Notes: generated by a model from the letters alone, not told the origin. Shown: positions 34,533 through 43,067, counted from the first letter of the stretch. The stretch is 64,000 nt of DNA from Pelagibacterium sp. 26DY04 (GCF_031202305.1 NZ_CP101731.1:3286001-3350000), one strand, 5' to 3'. Program-made: numbers and translations.

Positions 34533-36272
34533 TTAGCTCGGACCCAAAGTTCTCTTTCGTCCGAAGCTCCAATCGATGCCGCCGTCGCTGCGCGCGACGC
34601 CCGAGATGTGCTTGCCGAGATGCTGCTCGACCGATGGTGTCCAGGGCACGAGCTTGAACCCCAGTCCATCGTCAATCATCGCCACGCGGCCCGAAGCGAG
34701 AGCGAAACGCTGGCGATAGGTGCCGGCCACATATTCTCCCGATGCCGCTTTCTGGAACGGGCTACCCGTCTCTGCGGCCAGCCGTTCCCCAAGCGCGTCC
34801 AACTCGCGGCGCCGCAAGGTGGCGAGAAAACTACGGGCGAAGACGATGCGCTGACCCTCGCGCCGGGCCAGGCCCTCCTCAATCAGGTGATCGGTGCGTG
34901 CCTCGAGCGCCTGCTGCACCTCGGCGCCGAAGCCGCCGCCGAGCCCGGCCGGATCGCCGGCCACGAGTTGGCGGTCGAGCCAGGTGGCGCCATCGGACTT
35001 GATCTGGTCCGCGATAGAGAGATCCGAGCGCACCGCCAGTGCGGTTCGCACATGGTCCCTGGAATCGGTGTAGGTGCGCAGCTCGACGATAGAGCCGAGC
35101 CCGCCGTCGCCGGTGGCGGAAAGATCGTGGAAGCGGACATGGTGAGTGCGCCCGTCGGTGCCATCGATCACCGCATAGGCTTCCCCGGTCAGTTCATCAT
35201 GCAGGCCGCGATCAACCATCCTGCCGATGACCGGGCCGTCGCCGGCGGCGCTTGCGAGCGTATAGTCGGACACGGCGCGCTCGATACCTCGGTCGGCGAG
35301 CGCCTTATGCATCCGTTTGATGATGTCGTTGCGCTCGCCCAGTTCGCGCAATGTGGATTCGGCTTCCTCTGCGATTTGCCATTTCTGACCGCCGACCGGA
35401 TGAGCCAGGCCGAAGCTTTCGAGCGTGCGTATCCGGCCGGCCTTGAAGGCATGGTACTGGTCCGGCCGCTCGCCCGGCTTGGGCGCGAGATCGACGATGC
35501 GGTTCTCACCGCCGTCGCGCAGGAGCTGGCGGTCGAGGTCGGTCCAGCGGTCGGCTCCCGTCTGCCGCTCGAGGCTGGCGCGAATGTCGAGATCGTTGCG
35601 TAGCCCAAGTTCCTGAGTGATGAGATCGCGCGCCCGGTCGCGCAACCCTGAGCGGATATAGTCGCGCGAGATCACCAGATCCTCACCGGTGTCGGCTACG
35701 CCGCGCACGAGGACATGGATGTGCGGATGCTCGGTATTCCAATGATCGATCGCCACCCATTCGAGATCGGTGCCGACGTCCTTCTGCATTTGGTCCATAA
35801 GCTCGCGGGTAAAGCCCTTGAGCTCGTTCAGGTCCCCCGCGTCCTCGGGTGAGACGATGAAACGGAAATGGTGCCGGTCGTCGGCGCAGCGCTCGGCAAA
35901 GTCGCCGGCGTCGGCATGATCGGTCTCTGGGCCGAACAGGATTGCCTTCTCGCCGTCGCGGGTGACGCCCTCGCGCCGCAGGTAATCGAGATGGCGCGAG
36001 GCGCGTGCCCCTGAGCCGCCGTTGCGGACAACCCGCGCCTTGACCACGGCAACCCGGCTGCGGCGCTTGATGAGGCGATTGGCCACAACATTGGCGGTGC
36101 GACCGCGCCCAAAGTTAGAGGAGCTCGATGACCCGAAGCCGTTGCCCCGCCCGTGGCTGCCGCCGGCTCGCGTGGCAGCGGCGAGCGCCTGGGCGATGAA
36201 GGGCCGCATTCTCTGGCTGGCGCGCGAGCGGATGCGTCCCGGCCGGACCTTGAAGTCGCGATCCTTGCTCAT
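34533..36272 (-). CDS. VirD2/RlxS-type relaxase with DUF3363
   Basis: Conjugative relaxase that nicks the element at its transfer origin and leads the strand into the recipient. The 579-residue protein begins with SKDRDFKVRPGRIRSR. It carries the relaxase metal site HPHIHVLVRG (about residue 180) and the upstream block HFRFIVSPEDAGDLNELK. The C-terminal half matches DUF3363. I start it at the ATG at 36272; a longer frame runs through the repeat region upstream. TraG and the type IV secretion genes that normally lie beyond the relaxase are replaced in the window by the cargo region. Confidence 0.92.
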   Translation of the reverse strand: MSKDRDFKVRPGRIRSRASQRMRPFIAQALAAATRAGGSHGRGNGFGSSSSSNFGRGRTANVVANRLIKRRSRVAVVKARVVRNGGSGARASRHLDYLRREGVTRDGEKAILFGPETDHADAGDFAERCADDRHHFRFIVSPEDAGDLNELKGFTRELMDQMQKDVGTDLEWVAIDHWNTEHPHIHVLVRGVADTGEDLVISRDYIRSGLRDRARDLITQELGLRNDLDIRASLERQTGADRWTDLDRQLLRDGGENRIVDLAPKPGERPDQYHAFKAGRIRTLESFGLAHPVGGQKWQIAEEAESTLRELGERNDIIKRMHKALADRGIERAVSDYTLASAAGDGPVIGRMVDRGLHDELTGEAYAVIDGTDGRTHHVRFHDLSATGDGGLGSIVELRTYTDSRDHVRTALAVRSDLSIADQIKSDGATWLDRQLVAGDPAGLGGGFGAEVQQALEARTDHLIEEGLARREGQRIVFARSFLATLRRRELDALGERLAAETGSPFQKAASGEYVAGTYRQRFALASGRVAMIDDGLGFKLVPWTPSVEQHLGKHISGVARSDGGIDWSFGRKRTLGPS

Positions 36273-36284
36273 GGCCGAAATCTC

Positions 36285-36416
36285 CGCACGGTGCGAAATG
36301 GATTCAAAAGCAACGCGAAATCGCGATGGCGCACGGTGCGATATCGGCCAGTACGGTGCGATAATGGCTTGGAAACCCCCTGTCTCCCGCACTCCCGACC
36401 GTGCCGCACCGTGCGG
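36285..36416. repeat. Four GCACGGTGCG-type dyads upstream of the relaxase
   Basis: CGCACGGTGCG or close variants occur at 36285-36295, 36330-36340, 36351-36360 (GTACGGTGCG) and 36404-36416 (CCGCACCGTGCGG). Two are followed by GATA. Each is a small palindrome. Their place immediately before the relaxase start suggests operators for the transfer genes or part of the transfer origin. The stretch 36273-36614 contains no gene. Confidence 0.55.
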
Positions 36417-36614
36417 CTTTTATCTTGCCATGACCCCAGCTTGTTGCCCCGTCCCTGCCGGCCCTTCCGCTCTTGTGCCCCTGGCTGCGCCCCAATGCGA
36501 TACTCCGCGAAGCCGATCATGGGGCGCTCCCCGGACGGGAATTGGCCGGAACAAAGATCGGTGCGGCGTAAAGATCGGTATCGGACGAACGGCCGGTTGA
36601 CGGCTGGAGCGCAG

Positions 36615-37298
36615 TCAGATCGACGATGCGTTGCAGCGGGACGGACAACGCGGATGCAGAAGGATTGTCGACGGATGCGGTTTCGAGCACGTCGAAGGTG
36701 CCGCCGACCAGAGCGGAATGTGCGCGATTTCGTGCGCTTCGGCGATGACGGTGGCAAGAGTTTCGACGTAAGCCAGCGTCTCGGCCGGCAGTTCGCGCGC
36801 ACCGGACAGATACTCCTCATAACGTCTGGGACCGGCATTGTAGGCGGCGAGAAACCCGTCCGGTCCAAACCGGTCGAGCATCTCGCGCAGATAGGCGGTG
36901 CCCGCAAAGATGTTGTCACGGACATGCAGCGGGTCGGGCCCGAGATGATAACGTTCGCGCAACTCGTCATAGGTCGCCGGCATCACCTGCATCAGCCCGA
37001 TAGCGCCCTTGGGCGAGACGGCTGACGGCTCGTTGCTGCTCTCGGCGGTGATGACGGCGCGTATCCAGTGCTCCGGAATGGCGAAGCGGAACGATGCTTC
37101 GGCGATCGGGATCGCGAAGGGATCGACCGCTTCGAGGTGTGCCGGAACGTCCTGGGCCTGCACGGGCATGACGGATGCGATGCCGATCATACCGCTCACA
37201 ACGGTGAGCATGAATGCACGCCGAACGATAAATCCCGCACGGCTTTTGGTCCCGACCAGCGACAATCCCGCCACCGTGCTCGCGCCACTCAAGGGCAA
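36615..37298 (-). CDS. Lytic transglycosylase of the conjugation apparatus
   Basis: VirB1-like muramidase opening the wall for the transfer channel. A hydrophobic leader (LTVVSGMIGIASVMPVQA) precedes the SLT domain: the catalytic Glu in IRAVITAESSNEPSAVS, then GAIGLMQVMPATY and FLAAYNAGPRRYEEY. The length of 227 residues fits. The last 30 residues are low in similarity and rich in Pro and Ser. It sits between the relaxase and DUF736 genes as in related ICEs. Confidence 0.9.
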   Translation of the reverse strand: MPLSGASTVAGLSLVGTKSRAGFIVRRAFMLTVVSGMIGIASVMPVQAQDVPAHLEAVDPFAIPIAEASFRFAIPEHWIRAVITAESSNEPSAVSPKGAIGLMQVMPATYDELRERYHLGPDPLHVRDNIFAGTAYLREMLDRFGPDGFLAAYNAGPRRYEEYLSGARELPAETLAYVETLATVIAEAHEIAHIPLWSAAPSTCSKPHPSTILLHPRCPSRCNASSI

Positions 37299-37358
37299 GG
37301 CGCAAGCGCCGGCCGGGGGCCGCCCTTGACCGGCCCTGCGCGCGATGGCTGCATGGGA

Positions 37359-37688
37359 TCACGCCCTGGCGTCGCGCCGCAACGGGCGCGACCATTGCAG
37401 GGTGTAGGCGGCGTCCCCGGAACGGAAGAGATTGGCATGCACGGGCTGAGCGAATGCGAGGCCGTCGATCAGCACCGAGACAAATTCCCCGGCCTTCTCG
37501 CCCACCCTCGTCCAGCCGGCGCCGATCTCGGCACCGTCCGCATCGGTGATATGAATGCGGTAGTCCGGCGCCTTCTCGTTGCCGCCGCGTTCGAGCGGCA
37601 CCAACACCACGTCCACGCCGAGTATCGGGGTCTGTATCCTCCCCGAGAACCCGCTTTCCGTGCGGGTAAACTGTCCGATCTGTGCCAT
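37359..37688 (-). CDS. DUF736 protein
   Basis: A 109-residue cytoplasmic protein of the DUF736 family, with AQIGQFTRTESGFSGRI at the start and KAPDYRIHITDADGAEIGAGW in the middle. It is a constant companion of conjugation genes in alphaproteobacterial ICEs and plasmids. Its function is not known. The ATG at 37688 is chosen because the family begins there. Confidence 0.85.
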   Translation of the reverse strand: MAQIGQFTRTESGFSGRIQTPILGVDVVLVPLERGGNEKAPDYRIHITDADGAEIGAGWTRVGEKAGEFVSVLIDGLAFAQPVHANLFRSGDAAYTLQWSRPLRRDARA

Positions 37689-37723
37689 TGGAACCTCCAT
37701 TGATGGCTGGATGGGAGAGACGG

Positions 37724-38269
37724 TCATCGCGTCGGGGCGCGCCATTCGTAGCGGCCGTCGCCCTCCTCGTCGGTCCAGAGTGGGAGCGCCCGGCCGACAA
37801 TCGTGGTGACGGAGAGCGTGCCGAAATAGCGTCCGTCAAGGCTATCGACGGACTGCCAGTTCATCAGGAATATCTCGTCGTCGGCGACGGTGCGGCAGCC
37901 GTACCAGACCGGCAGGTCGCGGCCGGAACTGTCGCGGCTGAGCGCCATGCCCATCTCGATGCCATCCACGGTGATGGTGGGCCCGTCGCGGCAAACCTCC
38001 TGACCTGGCAAGCCGAGAACGCGCTTGAGCATGGGCACGCCATGCGCCAGATAACCGCGCTCGGCGAGGAATACGGCAAGCGTTTCGGGCGGCGTGACGG
38101 CGACCAGATCGGCAGTCTCCAGATGGCCCGCTGGATGCACGGTAAACATGCCGATGGGCACGCTGGGCGAGGCGTTCCAGATCAGCGCCGGCGGCGGATC
38201 GACGAAGGCCGAGGCTCCAATGGCAACGCTGGCGAGATACGTGGTGATCACCCATCCCAAGCGCGTCAT
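37724..38269 (-). CDS. traF: TraF-like S26 signal peptidase
   Basis: Inner-membrane peptidase of the S26 family that matures or cyclises the conjugative pilin. Ser nucleophile region: NASPSVPIGMF (about residue 35). General-base Lys region: MLKRVLGLPGQEV (about residue 83). It has 181 residues with one N-terminal membrane helix. Its start overlaps the DUF2840 stop as ATGA. The pilin gene (trbC) is not in the window. Confidence 0.9.
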   Translation of the reverse strand: MTRLGWVITTYLASVAIGASAFVDPPPALIWNASPSVPIGMFTVHPAGHLETADLVAVTPPETLAVFLAERGYLAHGVPMLKRVLGLPGQEVCRDGPTITVDGIEMGMALSRDSSGRDLPVWYGCRTVADDEIFLMNWQSVDSLDGRYFGTLSVTTIVGRALPLWTDEEGDGRYEWRAPTR

Positions 38270-38733
38270 GGCGCGATCCCCCGGCGCTTGAGCCAAGCGC
38301 GGTGCTGCGCAGGCTCGTATGCGTTCGGTTCAAGGCCGGCGGCGATACGATTGTGGGCGTGCCGCCAATAGTCGGTCGCCGCGTCGGCCGGATCGACGCC
38401 GATGGCCTCTACGGCGTCGATTGTCTTCAGGACGCGCTCGACCTTGGGCCAGCCATTGACCTTGAGCAGGATATCCCCGCCCGGCCGAACGAAAGGGAGC
38501 GTTTGATAGACCTGCCCATGTTCGACGGCGAGGACGATGTCGATACGCGAGATGATGGTGCCGTAATCGTTGGCCGCCCAGCGGACAAAGGCAAAGACGC
38601 TGCCGGGGGCGAAGCTCGCGCGGCGGCGGTGACGGTCGAGGCGCTGGTTGTGCGCGGGATGGCCGAACCTGATCCAGAACTCGATCTTCTTTTCGATCCA
38701 AGTGAGCTCGACATGCGTTAGGAGCGCAGTCAT
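38266..38733 (-). CDS. DUF2840 protein
   Basis: A 155-residue protein of the DUF2840 family, recognised by THVELTWIEKKIEFWIRFG at the start and WRHAHNRIAAGLEP near the end. It occurs almost only in conjugative elements of this type, next to traF and parA. The function is unknown. I use the ATG at 38733, where the family begins. Upstream, in the place of parA, only about 150 bases and the iterons are found. Confidence 0.85.
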   Translation of the reverse strand: MTALLTHVELTWIEKKIEFWIRFGHPAHNQRLDRHRRRASFAPGSVFAFVRWAANDYGTIISRIDIVLAVEHGQVYQTLPFVRPGGDILLKVNGWPKVERVLKTIDAVEAIGVDPADAATDYWRHAHNRIAAGLEPNAYEPAQHRAWLKRRGIAP

Positions 38734-38890
38734 GGCGTCCCCCTTTCCCGCGCCATGCCCAGCCTGCCGCGCGCCGGAGGCGAACGGTATCCACACACTT
38801 CCCCGGTCAAGAAGAAGGTTAGATTCTTGATGTTAGGATAGTTAGAGGGGGCCGATTCCGCGTTTGGTATCCCGACCTTACGCGGTGTGA

Positions 38891-38957
38891 GCGTTCCCGA
38901 TAGTACGGGTCGGGCGTTCCTGATAGTACGGGCTTGGGCGTTCCCGATAGTACGGGT
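38891..38957. repeat. Three iterons beside repA
   Basis: Three direct repeats of GTTCCCGATAGTACGGGT (with a leading GC) begin at 38891, 38914 and 38938, spaced 23 and 24 bases, about two helical turns. The middle copy has two changes. Each contains the inverted arms CCCG and CGGG around ATAGTA. Such arrays are binding sites for plasmid replication initiators. Confidence 0.8.
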
Positions 38958-38980
38958 CCGCGCCGAAGTTTTGCACACGG

Positions 38981-38989
38981 TTATCCACA
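38981..38989. promoter_or_regulatory. DnaA box in the presumed replication origin
   Basis: TTATCCACA, a perfect match to the DnaA-box consensus, lies 24 bases beyond the last iteron and 16 bases from the repA stop. Iterons plus a DnaA box next to a RepA gene form a minimal plasmid-like origin. Confidence 0.7.
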
Positions 38990-39004
38990 AGGCGGCGCGC
39001 GCGG

Positions 39005-39841
39005 TCATGGCCTGCCTCCCATCCCGCGATCGGGTTGGAAGCCAAGCCGCTCTCCGCCGTCAGCACCGATGAACAACAGGAGGCGATATCCGGGCAATGG
39101 CTGCCGCCGGACGATGCCGCGCAGCTCGAAGCGGAAGCGGCGGGGTGGCGAGAGCGTGCCGGATTTGAGATAGAGGTGCGTGACGTCGAAGCTCCAGCCG
39201 CGCGCCTGCCGACCGCCGTGCTTGCGCGCGAGCCGGTACAGCCAGCGTTCGAGGCCGCCCGTCAGCGCGAAATAATCTCGATCGATTGTGAGGATCAGCG
39301 CCTCGTCGAGCACACCGGCATAAAACCAGTCTGGGAGGATGAGTTCGATGCCGAGCGGGCGGCCGTTTGCGTCGAGCCGTTCCTTCCACTCGTTGATCCA
39401 GGAGAAGCGGTGGCGGCGGCGCTCGCTGATCTGCCGGATGGAGGTGACGATCGTGGTCGATTGAAGCCGGTCGAGCGCGGCTTTGAGGCGCTCGTAGCTC
39501 AGCGCGGAATCGCCGCGGCCGATGAAGGCGAGAATCTCGTATGGGGTCGCAACCATGAGGCGTGACGTGGCGAGGCCCCGGTCGCGGGCATCGACGATCT
39601 GGCTAGCGGCCCAGATCAGGATATCGGCATCCCAAATGGTCGCCATGCCGTGCTCAACCGTAGCCTCGACCCGGATGACCACCTCACCCATACGGAAGTC
39701 GATCGGCGCGATGCGCCGGGACTTGGCGAGCGAGAAGAACGGCCAGGCCATGAGATCCTGAGCATCGCGTGGCGCGATGGCGCCGGAGCGCGCTCGGAAC
39801 AGGTCGAGTTGGTCGGTCTCGGAGCGGACAGGTACGGCCAT
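39005..39841 (-). CDS. repA: Replication initiator protein A (RPA family)
   Basis: Plasmid-type initiator of 278 residues. The recognisable blocks are MAWPFFSLAKSRRIAPIDF, then ATIWDADILIWAASQIVDA, then TPYEILAFIGRG with LKAALDRLQSTTI, and a C-terminal winged-helix part with GGLERWLYRLARKH. It would bind the iterons just past its 3' end. ICEs with such a gene can replicate after excision. It is followed on the same strand by the iterons rather than by parA. Confidence 0.9.
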   Translation of the reverse strand: MAVPVRSETDQLDLFRARSGAIAPRDAQDLMAWPFFSLAKSRRIAPIDFRMGEVVIRVEATVEHGMATIWDADILIWAASQIVDARDRGLATSRLMVATPYEILAFIGRGDSALSYERLKAALDRLQSTTIVTSIRQISERRRHRFSWINEWKERLDANGRPLGIELILPDWFYAGVLDEALILTIDRDYFALTGGLERWLYRLARKHGGRQARGWSFDVTHLYLKSGTLSPPRRFRFELRGIVRRQPLPGYRLLLFIGADGGERLGFQPDRGMGGRP

Positions 39842-39856
39842 TGAAAGACACCGCCC

Positions 39857-40087
39857 TCAACGCTTGCGTTCGGCACCGGGATCCGAGGTCGAGCGACGCA
39901 CGCCGTCCTCGGCCCAGGCTTCAAGATCGGTGACGGCGTACACGACACGACCACCGAGCTTGCGGAAAACCGGCCCGGTGCCGAAGACGCGGTGCTTTTC
40001 GAGGGTACGCGGGGAGATGGCAAGCAGACGCGCCGCGTCGGGGGTGCGCAGGTAGCGCGGGAGAATGGGAGGCAAGGGTTCGGTCAT
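39857..40087 (-). CDS. AlpA/excisionase-like helix-turn-helix protein
   Basis: A 76-residue MerR-like DNA-binding protein: YLRTPDAARLLAISPRTLEKHR forms the winged helix and FRKLGGRVVYAVTDLEAW the wing. Such proteins act as excisionases or regulators of ICE transfer. It lies 15 bases before repA. I begin it at the ATG at 40087, where similarity starts. Confidence 0.85.
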   Translation of the reverse strand: MTEPLPPILPRYLRTPDAARLLAISPRTLEKHRVFGTGPVFRKLGGRVVYAVTDLEAWAEDGVRRSTSDPGAERKR

Positions 40088-40248
40088 GGTAGGGCTCCGT
40101 CGCTCTGGCAGCCCAGCTTCGGATAGCGGGGCTGACCGACGGCAAGCGTGGCGGAGAATTCGGCCCAGGGGGGAGTCCCGACCTTGCGGCGAAAAATCCT
40201 TTGAAATTTGTCCCCCTTTGCCGGAACCGGCATGAGGATGTGGCCGGA

Positions 40249-40785
40249 TCAACCCCAACGAATGTGGTGGAAGGAGCGGGTAAGGAGATGACGATAGTCG
40301 CCGTCGCGCATGGCATGTCCAAGCCGGATTAGGCGGGCGACCTTCTTGCGCAGACCTGAACTTTTCCAGCCATGGGAGGTGATGTCTCGCGCTTCCTGGG
40401 TGAAGAGAACAGCGCCAACCTCGCGGCGGCTGGCACCCTCTTCCTCGCCGTCGAGTGCGCGCAGCGAGAGGGCAAGACGATGAAGCCGGTAAGGGGTTAG
40501 GGCCGGTTCCGGAGTTGGGGCGCCTGTCGGCAGACCGGCCAGCTTGAGCAGAAGTCGCATCAACGCTTTGAGGCGAACTATCCGCCAGGTATCGTTCGGA
40601 ATGACAAAGGCCCAACCCGTCGCGTCTGCATCCGCCTCCACCCGCATTCGGAGTTCGCCCTCGGTGTCACGCAGCACAATGGAGCGGCCGGCACCGTCAT
40701 AGGATTGGGCGAGGAGATCAGGCAGGCTTTGGGGCGGAATTGCGTGTACGTCGGGGAAGCCAGGGGGTGCCGGTCCGATCAGCAC
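40249..40785 (-). CDS. DUF2285 protein
   Basis: A 178-residue protein of the DUF2285 family, seen in the C-terminal block YRLHRLALSLRALDGEEEGAS and HGWKSSGLRKKVARLIRLGHAM. This family is predicted to bind DNA and is found in alphaproteobacterial ICEs together with RepA and AlpA-like genes. Its start overlaps the end of the next upstream gene by nearly 70 bases, suggesting an origin from a fused gene. Confidence 0.85.
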   Translation of the reverse strand: MLIGPAPPGFPDVHAIPPQSLPDLLAQSYDGAGRSIVLRDTEGELRMRVEADADATGWAFVIPNDTWRIVRLKALMRLLLKLAGLPTGAPTPEPALTPYRLHRLALSLRALDGEEEGASRREVGAVLFTQEARDITSHGWKSSGLRKKVARLIRLGHAMRDGDYRHLLTRSFHHIRWG

Positions 40786-41041
40786 GACACTCGGCAGGAG
40801 GTGCGGTTCCCAAAGAACTGGCGCGTCGGGCGCCGCGAAAGGACAACCCCCAGGACTCGCGCAACCACCGCACGGCCTGGGTGGCGTCGATTTGGCCGCT
40901 CTTGACCTGGCGATCGAGCTCTGCGCGTTCCTCCCGGAAGCGTGGATCGCGCGAGATGAATTCGAACGCGAGGTGTTCGAGGTCGAGCGTTTTGAAGTAG
41001 TCCGTGGACGCGGACGACCGCCAGTCCCCAGCCATTGCCAT
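40718..41041 (-). CDS. DUF6499-type transcriptional-regulator-domain protein
   Basis: A 107-residue protein starting MAMAGDWRSSASTDYFKTLD and carrying AFEFISRDPRFREE, which match the small domain usually found just ahead of, or fused to, DUF2285. The last 40 residues are basic and unstructured. I choose the ATG at 41041 because the conserved domain begins there. It is co-transcribed with the DUF2285 gene. Confidence 0.75.
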   Translation of the reverse strand: MAMAGDWRSSASTDYFKTLDLEHLAFEFISRDPRFREERAELDRQVKSGQIDATQAVRWLRESWGLSFRGARRASSLGTAPPAECRADRTGTPWLPRRTRNSAPKPA

Positions 41042-41197
41042 GATTGCCTCCTCCCCTAGTCCGCCGATCGCAGGGAAGTGCCCGATTATGGAGGGCAGGC
41101 TGGAACGGCATAGGGCAGCGTCGCCTATCACAGCATAGGGCACTGGCGGCGTGGCGCACCGTCGCGGCGATGACAGGCGCACTGGGAGGGGCTCGGC

Positions 41198-41491
41198 CTA
41201 TTCTATACGGGCGCTACGCAGTAGTTCGTAACCGCCAGTGCTAACCATCCAGTGCGCGCGAGCCAGATGGGCCTGGTAGGCTTGACAGGCGCGCTCGGGC
41301 TCAGCCTCTGGATCGATTCTGAGAACGGTTTTCGCGACTTCCGTCCAGTCGGCACCTTTTTCCTCGGCTATGAGCAGGCGGAGATAAACATAGAGAAGGC
41401 GATAGTCGTAGTTGGTCAGCTCGTCGGAGAGCACCGGCGCGTCCGCGATCTCTGGTTCCCGTTCTGGCCGTGGCCTCTTCATCCAAAGCAT
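41198..41491 (-). CDS. ICE-associated small DNA-binding-type protein
   Basis: A 97-residue protein with TNYDYRLLYVYLRLLIAEEKGADWTE-type helical text (given here in part) and RACQAYQAHLARAHWM. Similar small helical proteins accompany DUF2285 in these elements and are described as DNA-binding domains. No catalytic residues are seen. It is first in the minus-strand group leading to repA, with the divergent regulator gene upstream. Confidence 0.65.
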   Translation of the reverse strand: MLWMKRPRPEREPEIADAPVLSDELTNYDYRLLYVYLRLLIAEEKGADWTEVAKTVLRIDPEAEPERACQAYQAHLARAHWMVSTGGYELLRSARIE

Positions 41492-41748
41492 CCCAGATCA
41501 GCATATTTGCGTAGTGACAAAGTGCACCCCGCAAACCCGATAGCCAACGGGGTTTATACGTCACGCCAATAGCTTCGAACTATCACACCCCCATGTCCTA
41601 TCTATAACAATTACAATAATGTGACGAAACTTGTCCGGCTTTTCATCCCCACTCTGCTTGGCACCAACGTCGAGACTTCATGGTCAATCCGCAATGGTCA
41701 GCGGTGCAAGGAGTCGCTGTGGGTGAAACCTCGGATTTTTCCTTCTCC

Positions 41749-41781
41749 TGTCGAGAATACTCCGTAGTGGAATTCTCGACA
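41749..41781. promoter_or_regulatory. Inverted repeat operator before the XRE regulator
   Basis: A perfect 10-base inverted repeat, TGTCGAGAAT at 41749 and ATTCTCGACA at 41772, with centres 23 bases apart, sits 19 bases before the regulator start. It is the likely binding site of that regulator. The stretch 41492-41799 has no gene but holds AT-rich sequence near 41600 that could be the divergent promoter. Confidence 0.75.
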
Positions 41782-41799
41782 AGACGCTTCCTTTCGGAG

Positions 41800-42039
41800 A
41801 TGGGAATACGGGAAGTCTTCGCGCTGAATTTGAAGTCACTGCGGCAGGCGCGAGGGCTGTCTCAGGAAGAATTGGCGCATCGGGCCGAGGTGGACCGTAC
41901 CTACATCAGCTCGCTGGAGCGCTGCATCTATGGCGCGAGCATCGACGTGGTGGACCGGCTCGCCAAGGTTCTCGATGTCGACGCTGCTGATCTGCTCAAG
42001 CGTCCGGTCGATGCGCAGAGGTTTGATGAAACGGGATGA
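41800..42039 (+). CDS. XRE-family helix-turn-helix regulator
   Basis: A 79-residue regulator consisting of one helix-turn-helix domain: LKSLRQARGLSQEELAHRAE with RTYISSLERCIYGASIDVV. This CopG/XRE short type controls many ICEs and restriction systems. The ATG at 41800 has GGAG almost touching it; the frame runs back to 41680, but that part contains the inverted repeat and is probably not coding. It is the only plus-strand gene in the backbone, divergent from the repA group. Confidence 0.85.
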   Translation: MGIREVFALNLKSLRQARGLSQEELAHRAEVDRTYISSLERCIYGASIDVVDRLAKVLDVDAADLLKRPVDAQRFDETG

Positions 42040-42227
42040 ATTTGATGGTCGTTCGCCCCGTACGGGGCGAACGGGTCCAGTTCACTGATAATGGTATCAT
42101 CGTCACCGTCGTATTCGGCGGCTGGCATGACCCCCATCGTGCCGTCGCCAGCGCGGAAGACAACGATCGTCACCATCAGGGTAAGGGCGAGGTCAAAGGC
42201 CATTGCGTTGGCATCTGAGAGGGACAT
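41928..42227 (-). CDS. Possible small hypothetical protein, antisense to the XRE tail
   Basis: A frame whose first 65 codons look protein-like (FDLALTLMVTIVVFRAGDG and PAAEYDGDDDTIISELDPF) and lie mainly outside the XRE gene. The last third runs antisense to XRE codons and has no coding look. It may be a conserved ICE gene whose true end differs, or chance. Confidence 0.3.
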   Translation of the reverse strand: MSLSDANAMAFDLALTLMVTIVVFRAGDGTMGVMPAAEYDGDDDTIISELDPFAPYGANDHQIHPVSSNLCASTGRLSRSAASTSRTLASRSTTSMLAP

Positions 42228-42668
42228 TTTCCGGCTCCTGTTCTGAAAGTGGGGACGATTCCCCGTTCGACAGGCGCCCGGTGTGTTTCAGCCGTGACGG
42301 CGATCACCTTGGAGGCGTTGGCCGGAAAGGCCGCACGCTCGCGTAGCGGACCCTTCACGGGTTGATCGCATTAGGGAACGTCTGAAACCAAGGTCGCCCA
42401 TCGAGAGCGGGGTGGTTTCCGCGATCAGGTGCCGGAACCGGCCTCGCAAGCGATGTCCTCCGACCGCGACCCTGATCTGATAAGGAGCATTTCAATAATC
42501 CGCCACCGAGGGGCTGATTATCTCGAGCCGCAGATGAGAGGTGCATAGAGGGCCCGAACTGGTGTGCGTGAGACAGCCTCGGTCATCTCCCGGCACTCCG
42601 GGCGATCTCCACGCCCCGGAAACGAAAAAAGGCCCGGCGGTTGGACCGCCGGGCCTCGATTGCGCCGA
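42228..42668. other. Non-coding stretch with the ssb terminator
   Basis: No gene is recognised between the small frame at 42227 and ssb. The terminator of ssb lies at its end; the rest is GC-rich with scattered short frames lacking start signals. Confidence 0.45.
42625..42655 (-). terminator. Rho-independent terminator of ssb
   Basis: On the minus strand GGCCCGGCGG and CCGCCGGGCC form a perfect 10-base stem with a five-base loop, followed by TTTTTT. It lies just past the ssb stop codon. Confidence 0.9.
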
Positions 42669-43067
42669 TCAGAACGGGATGTCATCGTCGTCGTTGCTGT
42701 CCTGGCTCGCTTCCGCCTGCTTGCCCCGGCTGAGGAAATCCACCGTCTCTGCGATGATCTCGACACCGTAGCGCTCGATACCTTCGGCATCGGTCCACTG
42801 GGTGTAGTGGATGCGGCCGCGCACCAGAACCTTCATGCCCCTCTGGCAATAGTCCTGGACCGTCTTGCCCAGGCCGTTGAAGGCGATAACGCGGTGCCAT
42901 TCGGTGTCCTGGACCCGCCGCCCTTCACCGTCGCGGAGAACCTTGCCCTCCGAATAGCGCGGACGCGAGGTGGCGAGGGTGAAGTTGGTGACCCTGTTGC
43001 CGCCAGGGACGTTGCGGGTTTCCGGGTCGCGTCCGATGTTGCCGGCGAGAATGACGATGTTCTGCAT
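42669..43067 (-). CDS. ssb: Single-stranded DNA-binding protein
   Basis: A 132-residue SSB with the OB fold starting QNIVILAGNIGRDPETRN and WHRVIAFNGLGKTVQDYCQRG. It has the acidic DDDDIPF C-terminal tip that recruits repair and replication partners. It protects single-stranded element DNA after transfer. It has its own terminator and about 650 bases of free sequence upstream, so it forms a single-gene unit. Confidence 0.95.
   Translation of the reverse strand: MQNIVILAGNIGRDPETRNVPGGNRVTNFTLATSRPRYSEGKVLRDGEGRRVQDTEWHRVIAFNGLGKTVQDYCQRGMKVLVRGRIHYTQWTDAEGIERYGVEIIAETVDFLSRGKQAEASQDSNDDDDIPF

Noticed and set aside
36269..36970. Minus-strand frame upstream of the relaxase with repeated CRTVRH text
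   Set aside because: The repetition comes from the small palindromes; the transglycosylase gene covers part of it in another frame.
38891..38957. CRISPR array
   Set aside because: Only three repeats with three- to six-base gaps; the spacing and place fit iterons, and there are no cas genes.
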